This document shows, in pieces, positions 1 to 6,941 of a stretch of DNA of 9,455 nt. The stretch comes from an uncultured Bacteroidales bacterium (GTDB lineage: Bacteria; Bacteroidota; Bacteroidia; Bacteroidales; UBA932), in NCBI GenBank assembly GCA_946415795.1, contig CAMKTW010000048.1, positions 1-9,455 of the forward strand, in the 5' to 3' direction. Numbering within the stretch: the first letter of the stretch is position 1; each line of letters begins with the position of its first letter. The notes under the pieces are model-generated. The model searched no databases. It worked only from the letters and a program-made list of their open reading frames with translations, and was not told where the DNA came from. The position numbers and the translations under genes are program-made.

Positions 1-510
1 CGAGCGTCCTTCGGACTCTGTGTTCTCTGCAATTACAAATGCATCACCGCTCTGTTTAATCCAGTCTACAGTAATAATGGTTTCATAATCCACATTGCTG
101 GTAATGGTGGGGTTTATAGTACCACCCTCACCTGCCACGTTGAAGGATGCCGGCGAGACATTGATGTAGGACTCATCATTACCCTCCTGGTTCACGGTAA
201 CTTTAGCAGATAAAGTACCTGCAGAAATAGTCAGGTGACCGGTACGCATCTTGGCGGTAGGGTTTGCCTCGGCCGAGATGGCGACTGTTTTGATGGAAGA
301 GGCCTTGGTGCTGGGAACGGTAAGCCAGTCGACATCAGGCGTTACTTTACAGTCCTGATTTGTCCTGAACTTGATAAAGAAATCGCTTGCACCTGCACCG
401 ATTGTGTACTCGGTCTCGATGGGAGTAAGTTCCGGCTCTTCCGGCTTAGGACATCCCCACAACAGGAAGATGCTAAGCGAAGCCAAAAGGTGTAGTAATA
501 CTTTCTTCAT
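1..510 (-). CDS. BACON-domain lipoprotein, partial (C-terminus beyond left edge)
   Basis: The frame is open from an ATG at 510 to the left edge, giving 170 residues with no stop, so the C-terminus lies outside the window. The protein starts with MKK, has a hydrophobic stretch at about residues 4-18, and a lipobox ending LLWGC with Cys20 as the predicted lipidated residue. The short segment after the Cys (PKPEEPE) is acidic and proline-rich, which could favour surface export in Bacteroidota; that is inference. Residues about 33-109 form one BACON-type immunoglobulin-like repeat, with a W-L-T-V-P core at 62-66 and a closing V-N-Q motif at 106-108. A second repeat begins at about 117 and is cut. 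BACON domains are common in Bacteroidota surface proteins and are often assumed to bind carbohydrate or mucin. The gene starts 21 nt after the stop of the upstream lipoprotein gene and has a paralogous N-terminus, so the pair is probably co-transcribed. The function of the missing part is unknown. Confidence 0.88.
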   Translation of the reverse strand, partial: MKKVLLHLLASLSIFLLWGCPKPEEPELTPIETEYTIGAGASDFFIKFRTNQDCKVTPDVDWLTVPSTKASSIKTVAISAEANPTAKMRTGHLTISAGTLSAKVTVNQEGNDESYINVSPASFNVAGEGGTINPTITSNVDYETIITVDWIKQSGDAFVIAENTESEGRS

Positions 511-531
511 ATTGACAATATATTAGTTGGT

Positions 532-2895
532 TTATTGCATTTTCATACAACGCACGCTGCAGCTGCGCTGGCGGACGTGGCCGTATTTAGTATATAGGAA
601 GGCATTAGAGTTCTCGTTGACCTGTACGGTATTGCCACTGGCCTCCTCGTTCTGCATATACACAAACTGGTTTACATGATGGTAATTGTTAAGATCACTC
701 CAAAAGCCGGATCTCAGGTAAGCGTGTTCACTGCCGGAGGACCAGCAGCACACCACGTTGCGCATATTATGATGGAACAGGTTGCCCTGACCGCCTCTGT
801 TTGGAATATATCCAGGGTATCCGTACCATCCGTTATCGCCGCCATACTCGTCGCCCTGGTCGCCAAAACCGGCAAACGGGTAGAACTCATCGCCGTTATC
901 GACCGCGAAAGTCAAACCATAATCACTGACAGTGCAATCGTCCATATTATAGGAGTCCCACGCCCACTCAGGCGGAACCATATAACCTGGAGGGCAAGGA
1001 TCATAGATTGTCTTGCGCAGTTCGCCCATAGTGGCAGGGAACATATGGTCCTGACCATTGTGGATAGCGTATGGATTGCCCCAGAGATCTGCGGTGATAG
1101 TCATTACAGAGCCGTTGAACCATTCGCAGTCCTTGCCGGTCATCCTAAAGATCGCGGTCGGATTCTTCACTGAGGCCTCCATACTCTGATCGCCTTCAAT
1201 CATAGAACCGGCCACGCCCGGATAGAGTTTCAACGGATCTTTACGGCCAAACTGATACCAGTATCCAAAGGTAGCGGCACCGTCGGCAGGGTTGGCACTG
1301 GTAGCTCCCAGGTTTCGGTCAAGCATAACTATGCGGGTCCCGTCAACGGTCTCGTGCTGGAGCCGTGCCGGGGAATCTGTACACCAGATATGCCAGCTCC
1401 AAAGAAGCTCCATCTGCTTGTTCTTTACAATGATGACGGCATTACCCTTATTGCCGGTTGCCGTGAAGGATACCTGGAGGTCGCTGTCGATGGCAACGTC
1501 GGTTATTACATTGTTGTCATCCCACAGTTCAGAGGCCTGGTTGGGCTTCTCGCTGCCATAATTTGTAAACGAGACTGAAACCAGCTCTGTGGGCCACAGG
1601 AACTGGGCGGCAGCCTCATCTTCCGACCAGAGGAAACCCTGCGGGCCGTTGCCCATAACGCTGGCGTCAAAGGAATACTTGCCGGCCTTGGGAACTATAT
1701 AGCAGTTTGCATAACCGTTGACGCTCAAGTTGGAGCCTACGTCAAACGGGTCGACGTTGCTGCCCTGAGCAAGCTGGTTTATCGCGAGATAAGCCACTAA
1801 ACCTTCGCTTGAGAATATCAGCATGGCAGAACGGTCCGATTCTTCTTCATTCGGGGAAACACTGCAGATAAATACCTCACCGGTCTGTTTGATTGTTATC
1901 CAGTCTTCATCGCAGTCAACTGTGTACTCGTAGTTGGCATTGACTGTAATGTTGACTTCCCCGCCAAATTCATCCAAATTCGCCACTGTCGATGAGAGTT
2001 CAAGGAATGGATCCTCATATGAAGGTTCCACGTATGCATTCTGGTTGACCGTAACGGAGAATGAGAGCGTCTCGCCAAATACAATATCTATACTTGCCTG
2101 CCTGGCAGCGCCATCGTTGGCCTCAACGGTGAAAGTCAGGGTGTCGGTGGTGACAGTACGGGTTTTGACCTGGGTAATCCAACCGGCAGACGGAGTGACT
2201 GTATAATCGACATTGGAAGAGACCTTCACCTCTATTTCACCACCGGTATAAGGCACATTGTAGGTGGATTTGCCGGCATTGGAAAGAACATCATCCTCTC
2301 CTGTCTGGACAACCTGGACGGACTTGGAAATATCGCCGTACGAATATGTTATGGTTGCGCTGCGTTCCTCTTTTGAAGGGTTTGGATCCACATTGACGCT
2401 AGAGCCGTACGGCTTTGCCCAAGACTGGTCGCACGAAACGGAATATGTCACGTTGCTGGTGACATTTATGTCGAGAGAACCACCGTTCGAACCAATCGTA
2501 TATGTCTGGGTACCGATATTGATGTACGGGTCTTCACTCTTCTGCTTACCGGCCTGGGTAATACTGATTACCGCAGAAAGCGACCCGCCGCTGACTGTCA
2601 CCTTGCCGGTGCGTTCATCGGTGGAATCGTTTGCCTCTGCCACCAGTTTCACCGTCTGGACCGCTGAGGCCCTGGTCTTGGAAGGCACACTTATCCAGGA
2701 GGTATTGCTCTGGACACTCAGAGTAGTATTGGTCTTTACAGAAATGGTGAAATCACCCCCCTCTGCCCCAATTCTGTAGGATGCCTGAATAGGTTCAAGG
2801 ACATCCGGATCAACTGGCTCCGGGGTATTGGGACATCCCCAAAGCACAGGCAGCAAGAGAATTGCCAGAAGAAAAAATGAGAGTTTGTATTTCAT
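532..2895 (-). CDS. Four-BACON lipoprotein with FISUMP-like C-terminal domain
   Basis: This 787-residue predicted lipoprotein has a signal peptide (residues 1-20) ending in lipobox VLWGC, with Cys21 lipidated. Four BACON-like repeats follow at about 34-116, 122-198, 203-286 and 295-377. Each has an internal Trp (SWISV 66-70, SWAKP 158-162, GWITQ 238-242, DWITI 331-335) and a closing beta strand with Q (ITQAG, VVQTG, VNQ, INQLA). Residues about 385-495 form a linker module with ANCYIVPKAGKYSF, a pattern often seen in Bacteroidales surface lipoproteins. The C-terminal part (about 496-787) contains WSWHIW, MLDRNLGAT, YWYQFGRKDP, YDPCPPGY (631-638), WSSGSEHA and a final SVRC. Together these resemble the FISUMP (Fibrobacter succinogenes major paralogous) domain family. 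The likely site is the outer membrane, possibly facing outward. A role in glycan binding or adhesion is inference from the domains; there is no catalytic motif. A likely promoter lies directly upstream, and the gene is followed at 21 nt by a paralogous lipoprotein gene. Confidence 0.92.
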   Translation of the reverse strand: MKYKLSFFLLAILLLPVLWGCPNTPEPVDPDVLEPIQASYRIGAEGGDFTISVKTNTTLSVQSNTSWISVPSKTRASAVQTVKLVAEANDSTDERTGKVTVSGGSLSAVISITQAGKQKSEDPYINIGTQTYTIGSNGGSLDINVTSNVTYSVSCDQSWAKPYGSSVNVDPNPSKEERSATITYSYGDISKSVQVVQTGEDDVLSNAGKSTYNVPYTGGEIEVKVSSNVDYTVTPSAGWITQVKTRTVTTDTLTFTVEANDGAARQASIDIVFGETLSFSVTVNQNAYVEPSYEDPFLELSSTVANLDEFGGEVNITVNANYEYTVDCDEDWITIKQTGEVFICSVSPNEEESDRSAMLIFSSEGLVAYLAINQLAQGSNVDPFDVGSNLSVNGYANCYIVPKAGKYSFDASVMGNGPQGFLWSEDEAAAQFLWPTELVSVSFTNYGSEKPNQASELWDDNNVITDVAIDSDLQVSFTATGNKGNAVIIVKNKQMELLWSWHIWCTDSPARLQHETVDGTRIVMLDRNLGATSANPADGAATFGYWYQFGRKDPLKLYPGVAGSMIEGDQSMEASVKNPTAIFRMTGKDCEWFNGSVMTITADLWGNPYAIHNGQDHMFPATMGELRKTIYDPCPPGYMVPPEWAWDSYNMDDCTVSDYGLTFAVDNGDEFYPFAGFGDQGDEYGGDNGWYGYPGYIPNRGGQGNLFHHNMRNVVCCWSSGSEHAYLRSGFWSDLNNYHHVNQFVYMQNEEASGNTVQVNENSNAFLYTKYGHVRQRSCSVRCMKMQ

Positions 2896-2970
2896 ATCAT
2901 ATCAGGATAACCAGTTTATATATAAATGCCGGCACAGTTATAAAATCACATAATAAAAATCGCGCCGGAC

Positions 2971-2996
2971 ATTCCATTAAACAAAGGTAATGGAAT
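2971..2996. repeat. Perfect 9-bp inverted repeat around the promoter -7 box
   Basis: ATTCCATTA (2971-2979) and TAATGGAAT (2988-2996) are exact reverse complements separated by 8 nt. The spacing and position over the putative -7 element fit a dimeric regulator binding site. In RNA the same repeat could form a hairpin, but no T-tract follows directly on the minus strand (the nearest run of T starts about 10 nt later), so a terminator role is less likely. The repeat is seen directly; its function is inferred. Confidence 0.65.
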
Positions 2997-3011
2997 ATTT
3001 CATAAAAGAAA
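2982..3011 (-). promoter_or_regulatory. Putative Bacteroidota-type promoter for the lipoprotein genes
   Basis: On the minus strand TACCTTTG (2989 to 2982) matches the Bacteroidota primary sigma -7 consensus TAnnTTTG exactly. TTTC (3011 to 3008) is a 3-of-4 match to the -33 element TTTG, with an 18-nt spacer. Transcription would start near 2975, leaving a leader of about 80 nt before the ATG at 2895. The -33 match overlaps an arm of the terminator-like hairpin, and the -7 box is flanked by the arms of the 9-bp inverted repeat. Confidence 0.5.
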
Positions 3012-3023
3012 TACCCCTATTTC
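3004..3023 (-). terminator. Weak hairpin with T-tract after the metabolic operon
   Basis: Read on the minus strand, GAAATA-GGGG-TATTTC (3023 to 3008) forms a 6-bp stem with a 4-nt loop and is followed directly by TTTT (3007 to 3004). An A-run precedes it, so it could work in both directions. It begins 18 nt after the stop codon of the hydrolase gene. The stem is AT-rich and weak, so the call rests on position and the adjoining T-tract. Confidence 0.35.
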
Positions 3024-3041
3024 GTTTTTAAAGGCAATTAA

Positions 3042-3677
3042 TTATATAAGGAAGGGATTGGATGCTCTTTCAGAGCCGATGGTGGTCTGGGGGCCGTGCC
3101 CCGGATAAATCTCGACATCGTCGGGCAGCGGCATTATTTCGTTCACGATGCTGCGCATCAGCGTCGGGTGGTCGCTCCCCTTGAGGTCCGTGCGGCCCAC
3201 GGTACCGCACATTATGGTATCTCCGGTGAAAATAACTTTTGCCTCTTGCGAGTACAGACAGACTCCGCCGAGCGTGTGCCCGGGAGTTGGCAGCGGTTTC
3301 AGAACTGTTTCGCCAAAGCGTACCGGAGAGCCTGAGGCGAGGTCTATTTCATAGGGCACCTGTTCAAAACTGAACTGATAGCGGCTGCCGTCAAAGGCGC
3401 TGGTGCAATATACATATTCGTCCGTGCTGCAAAGAGCAAACGGCACACCATAGCGCTCTTTAATAAAACCCGCCCCGCATACGTGGTCGTAGTGACCGTG
3501 AGTGGCCACTACGACTTTCAGCAGGATATTATTCTTGTCAATGAAATCAGCAAGGGCCGAATGCTCCTTGGGATAATTGTTGCCGGGATCCACAACAATC
3601 CCCTCCCCCGAAGAATCCCACACTACGTAGGTATTCTCACGGAAGGGATTGAAAACAAACCTGGCAATATGGAGCAT
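3042..3677 (-). CDS. Glyoxalase-II-like metallo-beta-lactamase-fold hydrolase
   Basis: This 211-residue cytosolic protein has no signal peptide and is of typical length for small glyoxalase-II-like (GloB/YcbL-type) hydrolases. The binuclear metal site is complete: THGHYDH at 59-65 (His60, His62, Asp64, His65), His134 in TPGHT, Asp153 in FTGDT and His194 in YPGHG. VVDPG at 28-32 is also typical. Family members hydrolyse thioesters such as S-lactoyl-glutathione, but many have other substrates and the thiol cofactor cannot be read from the sequence. The gene starts 3 nt after the stop of the dehydrogenase gene, so it is almost certainly in the same operon and probably the last gene of it. A role in clearing a thioester or reactive aldehyde adduct made by the pathway is plausible inference, since class II aldolases of this type can yield lactaldehyde-like products. 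It could also be an unrelated housekeeping hydrolase. Confidence 0.9.
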   Translation of the reverse strand: MLHIARFVFNPFRENTYVVWDSSGEGIVVDPGNNYPKEHSALADFIDKNNILLKVVVATHGHYDHVCGAGFIKERYGVPFALCSTDEYVYCTSAFDGSRYQFSFEQVPYEIDLASGSPVRFGETVLKPLPTPGHTLGGVCLYSQEAKVIFTGDTIMCGTVGRTDLKGSDHPTLMRSIVNEIMPLPDDVEIYPGHGPQTTIGSERASNPFLI

Positions 3678-3680
3678 ACC

Positions 3681-4958
3681 TTACTGCAGTTTGCCGGCGT
3701 TTGCGAGAAGGTAGTTCTCTGCCTCCACGCTCCAAAGCCCGTTATGGGCGGCGCATATCTCAGCCAGACGTGCGTATACCGGGTTGGTCTTGCCCTTTTC
3801 GGCAAAGTCTGCTATAGCTGTCAACGGCATTGTTATATGATTGTATATCAGCTTCTTGCCACCAGGTATCGAAGGCAGGTTGAGGGTTGTCTCGATAGTA
3901 GCGTTTATCCCGCCGATGTGTGTCACAAGACCAGCCGGATCCATCCCCTTGCCCATATAGTAAAGCGCCTCTTTCATATCGTCGGTGTTGCCGCCGCTGG
4001 TGCCCACGACGTGTGTCATAGCATAGTGCACGTTATAGAAATTGAACGGTGCCTTGAAGTCGGCACGGCCGGGGCCGGAGAAGAAGTTGAGGCAGCCGTC
4101 AAAAGCCAGAATGTCATCGGCCTGCTCCACGACTGCGGGGACAGGGGCCATTACGACAACCTCGTCATAACCGTCACCGCCGGAAATCTCGCGGAGGGCA
4201 GCTACAGGATTCTCGATCGCTCCTGTATTGACATAGCGCAGGTCAATGCCGCGGCTTGCCGCGTACTCCCTGGTATAGAGCGATGCGGCACGGTCGAGAC
4301 GCGCCTGGTCAATATCGGTCACCACAAACAGCGCAGGACGACGGTCCTCGCGATGGAGCACATAATTGATGCAGGCCAGACCCATAGGGCCGACGCCTGC
4401 CAGAAGGGCCATCTTGCCGCCATCCTTTATTTCCATCTGATGCACGTAACTGCCGGGAGTCGTGTGATAACAAGCGTGCATAGCGCCAATCACGCAGCTG
4501 AGCGGTTCGCTGAGCGATGCGGGATAGAAACCTTCTCCCTTGTAGGGCAGAAGACATCCATGCTCCATAACCTCATTGGGGATAACCACATAAGTGGCGT
4601 CACCACCGATAAACCTGTATGAATAGCCAGGAGCAGAGAGTACACCCACGGGACCACCTTCCCAGTTCATAGCGGGTTGGATGGAGAACTTGTCTCCGGG
4701 TTTGAACTCTTTTGCCCACTTGCTGCCGACCTCGATAATCTCCCCGGCAAACTCGTGGCCGATGATGACAGGATTCACAGCGCAATCGTCGGGAACGCGC
4801 TTGTGCTCCGGCCCCTGATGCGCCGCTTTGTACGACGACATACAGATACTGTCACTCACCACCTTGGCGAGAATTTCATTGTCTTTGATTGCAGGAAGGT
4901 CAAACTCTTCGAGCCTGAGGTCGTCCTTACCATATAAGCGAACTGCTTTAGTTTTCAT
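3681..4958 (-). CDS. Zinc-type medium-chain dehydrogenase, L-sorbose-1-phosphate reductase (SorE)-like
   Basis: This 425-residue MDR enzyme has an N-terminal GroES-like catalytic domain and a Rossmann domain. Probable catalytic zinc ligands are Cys39 (DSICMSS), His68-Glu69 (IGHEF) and Glu151 (SEPLSC). The usual four-Cys structural zinc loop is absent. The nucleotide motif is GVGPMG (188-193), and the acidic Asp215 at the end of the second strand favours NAD over NADP. The opening (MKTKAVRLYGKDDLRLEEFDLP), HKRVPDD, NPVIIGHEF, IPNEVME, CLNFFSGP and VGTSGGNTDDM match what I recall of the SorE family, which interconverts L-sorbose-1-phosphate and glucitol-6-phosphate. The substrate here need not be sorbose; a ketose or polyol phosphate is the likely class. 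It sits 21 nt after the aldolase/SDR fusion and 3 nt before the hydrolase. No clear Shine-Dalgarno precedes the ATG, as is usual in Bacteroidota. SorE itself is not named because the substrate is unproven. Confidence 0.92.
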   Translation of the reverse strand: MKTKAVRLYGKDDLRLEEFDLPAIKDNEILAKVVSDSICMSSYKAAHQGPEHKRVPDDCAVNPVIIGHEFAGEIIEVGSKWAKEFKPGDKFSIQPAMNWEGGPVGVLSAPGYSYRFIGGDATYVVIPNEVMEHGCLLPYKGEGFYPASLSEPLSCVIGAMHACYHTTPGSYVHQMEIKDGGKMALLAGVGPMGLACINYVLHREDRRPALFVVTDIDQARLDRAASLYTREYAASRGIDLRYVNTGAIENPVAALREISGGDGYDEVVVMAPVPAVVEQADDILAFDGCLNFFSGPGRADFKAPFNFYNVHYAMTHVVGTSGGNTDDMKEALYYMGKGMDPAGLVTHIGGINATIETTLNLPSIPGGKKLIYNHITMPLTAIADFAEKGKTNPVYARLAEICAAHNGLWSVEAENYLLANAGKLQ

Positions 4959-4979
4959 GAGGTATATACTTTTAAATAG

Positions 4980-6941
4980 TTACTTCAGCATAATCTGACC
5001 GCCGGTGATGGGCAGGGCCTGACCGGTTTCGCCGGTTTGTTCCACAAGGTAAAGCACACCCTTGGTGACATCCCTGGGGGTACAGCCCTTGTGCATAGGC
5101 ACCTTGGAGAGATAGTACTCACGCACGTCGTCAACAGTCTTTGCTCCGGGCACCTTGCCGGCGTTGAGGTACTGCACATAGAGGCCCTTCACAGGGTCGC
5201 TCCACAGCGGACCGTCCAGGAAGTTTCCGGGACAGATGCCGTTGACCTTGATGCGGAACGGAGCGAGTTCAAGTGCAAACGACTGTACAAGCCCCAGACC
5301 CCCGAACTTGCTGCCGGCATAGGCGAAATTGGCTTTGCTCCCCTCCAGACCGCTCTTAGAGTTGATCTGGATGATGTCGCCGAAGCGCTCGGGGTCGTAT
5401 TTGTTCTGAGCCTTGAGCACCGGTGCAACCGCCTTGGAGCAATAGAAGAAGCCGTGATAGTTAATCTTTGTAACAAGGTCGAACTTCTCAGGAACCATCT
5501 GGGTCAGGTCACCTGCGATTGCGATTCCTGCGTTGCTTACAAACGCATCCACTCCGCCAAAATTGCAAACCGTATCCTTGACAAGGGCCACCAGGCAATC
5601 GTAGCTGGTAACGTCGGTCTTGAAGAATGTAACGCGGTTGTTCTTGCAGATGGTGTTGAGGTTGGCGGCGGTTGCCGCGCCGGTCGCCTCGTTCAGGTCG
5701 GCCACCACGATATTGGCCCCCTCCTCTACCAGGCAGCGGGCGATGCCTTCACCAAAGCCCTGGGCGGCACCGGTGACGATGAATATCTTGTTCTCTGCAC
5801 GGCCGTGACTGCCTGCTGCACTCACCTTGCGGCGATAGTTCTCGACCTCCCAGTTGTCTATGAAATCTATCTGGGGCCTGGTCATAGGGTGCTCCCCGCC
5901 GAAAGCTGCGGCATAATGAGCCACCTTCATACAGTCTGTAAACACCTCTGCCACGATACCGGCAGCCTTTGCGCTGTCGCCAACCGCCAGCAGGCCCACG
6001 CCCTTGACAGCGATAACCTTAGGGGTATAGCCGCGCTCAGCGGTGTATTTTTCAATTGCGGCCTCTGCATTTGCAATCTTCTCCTGGCTGTCGGCACCGT
6101 CAACATACAGATACGCCGACTTGCAATATACGATACCGTCAGGAGTAAAGGGCACCGCAACCTTTTTGAATGAAGCTTCACAGGAGGTGAACTCATCCAC
6201 CAGGGCGGTCTTTACTACGCGGATAACCTTGTCGCCGCGACCGTTGCGGGATAGAATCGAGCGGATAGCGGGTACGACCTCGACCGCACAGTCACATACC
6301 TCAGTCGGGGTTTCATCAATCCCCTTGACGCGCGCCTCTATCTTTGAGAGCATACCGGCATAGATAGCATCAATTTCATCTACGGTATCGGCCCCTACAA
6401 AGACTCCGTGGTTCTGCAGCAAAATCACCTTGGGTTCATAGCCCTTGGCTGCCTTGAACGCGCAGATTTCATCGTAAACCTTTTTGAAAAGGGTGTATCC
6501 GGGATCGGTATAGGGGATATAGAGAGCGTCGGCGCCAAAAAGTTCGCGGCTTGCGCTTTCTGCATTGTTGCTGCACATCACGCCGTTCACTGCAGTCGGG
6601 TGCAGATGGACTATGAAGCGGGCGCTCATTGCGTTGTGGAGAGATGTCTCCACGGAGGGACGGCGCCCCTTGGTGATGCAGGCCGCAGCAAGGTCATCCT
6701 TGACCTGGTCTTCACGCTCGGCGGGGTCGCTGCTATAGACCTTCTCCCCCATCTTATTGAGCAAGGTGCGGTCCAGCACAGCAAAACCGTCTTCTGTGAT
6801 GGTGGCCAGGGCGTGGCCGCTCGCCTTTACCCAAAGGCGTTCGTTATCTTTATATGAGGTGTTTCCGCCACCTGCAATCACAAAGCGGGAATCAGAACCG
6901 TATCTGCGGGAAACCTCTATAAGTTGTTCTATTTCTTTCAT
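4980..6941 (-). CDS. Bifunctional class II aldolase / short-chain dehydrogenase fusion
   Basis: This 653-residue two-domain protein has residues 1-215 as a RhaD/FucA/AraD-type class II aldolase: GGGNTS (24-29, phosphate-binding region), SVETS with Glu98, zinc ligands His112 and His114 in VHLHP, and His178 in QNHGV. Residues about 385-653 form a classical SDR: TGAAQGFG (390-397), Asp415 after the second strand (NAD preference), SNAG (469-472), the active-site Ser region INSKSG, and Tyr541/Lys545 in YAGSK. Both active sites look intact. The architecture matches the bifunctional rhamnulose-1-phosphate aldolase/lactaldehyde dehydrogenase family (RhaEW-like), but at 653 residues it is a little shorter than the roughly 690 I recall, and the middle region (about 220-380) is distinct. 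Expected chemistry is retro-aldol cleavage of a phosphorylated ketose to dihydroxyacetone phosphate plus an aldehyde, followed by oxidoreduction; the exact sugar is unknown. The start overlaps the upstream PHP gene stop by 4 nt (ATGA), which implies translational coupling. Confidence 0.92.
   Translation of the reverse strand: MKEIEQLIEVSRRYGSDSRFVIAGGGNTSYKDNERLWVKASGHALATITEDGFAVLDRTLLNKMGEKVYSSDPAEREDQVKDDLAAACITKGRRPSVETSLHNAMSARFIVHLHPTAVNGVMCSNNAESASRELFGADALYIPYTDPGYTLFKKVYDEICAFKAAKGYEPKVILLQNHGVFVGADTVDEIDAIYAGMLSKIEARVKGIDETPTEVCDCAVEVVPAIRSILSRNGRGDKVIRVVKTALVDEFTSCEASFKKVAVPFTPDGIVYCKSAYLYVDGADSQEKIANAEAAIEKYTAERGYTPKVIAVKGVGLLAVGDSAKAAGIVAEVFTDCMKVAHYAAAFGGEHPMTRPQIDFIDNWEVENYRRKVSAAGSHGRAENKIFIVTGAAQGFGEGIARCLVEEGANIVVADLNEATGAATAANLNTICKNNRVTFFKTDVTSYDCLVALVKDTVCNFGGVDAFVSNAGIAIAGDLTQMVPEKFDLVTKINYHGFFYCSKAVAPVLKAQNKYDPERFGDIIQINSKSGLEGSKANFAYAGSKFGGLGLVQSFALELAPFRIKVNGICPGNFLDGPLWSDPVKGLYVQYLNAGKVPGAKTVDDVREYYLSKVPMHKGCTPRDVTKGVLYLVEQTGETGQALPITGGQIMLK

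Larger units (their letters stand above)
2896..3041. other. Intergenic boundary between metabolic operon and lipoprotein operon
   Basis: This AT-rich 146-nt gap separates the hydrolase stop from the lipoprotein start. Read on the minus strand it contains, in order, a small hairpin followed by TTTT (3023 to 3004), a -33/-7 promoter match (3011 to 2982), a perfect 9-bp inverted repeat (2996 to 2971), and an untranslated leader of about 80 nt with an 8-bp palindrome (TGCCGGCA, 2927-2934). I see no open reading frame of note. The arrangement fits the end of one transcription unit and the start of another. Confidence 0.6.

Noticed and set aside
676..1173. Plus-strand open frame of 165 codons within the BACON lipoprotein gene
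   Set aside because: It is antisense to coding sequence with clear FISUMP-like motifs; no domain or signal is visible.
2927..2934. 8-bp palindrome TGCCGGCA in the lipoprotein leader
   Set aside because: A single short palindrome without flanking structure or repeats; insufficient to call an operator.
2955..2996. The 9-bp inverted repeat read as a rho-independent terminator
   Set aside because: The stem is AT-rich and the nearest T-run on the minus strand starts about 10 nt after it, so a regulatory role is favoured.
3483..4622. Long plus-strand open frame (379 codons) across the hydrolase and dehydrogenase genes
   Set aside because: It lies antisense to two genes with intact catalytic motifs, spans their junction and shows no recognisable domain; it reflects codon bias on the minus strand.
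5037..6173. Long plus-strand open frame (378 codons) opposite the aldolase-SDR gene
   Set aside because: It is fully antisense to a well-supported two-domain enzyme and its translation is Cys/His-rich without family motifs.
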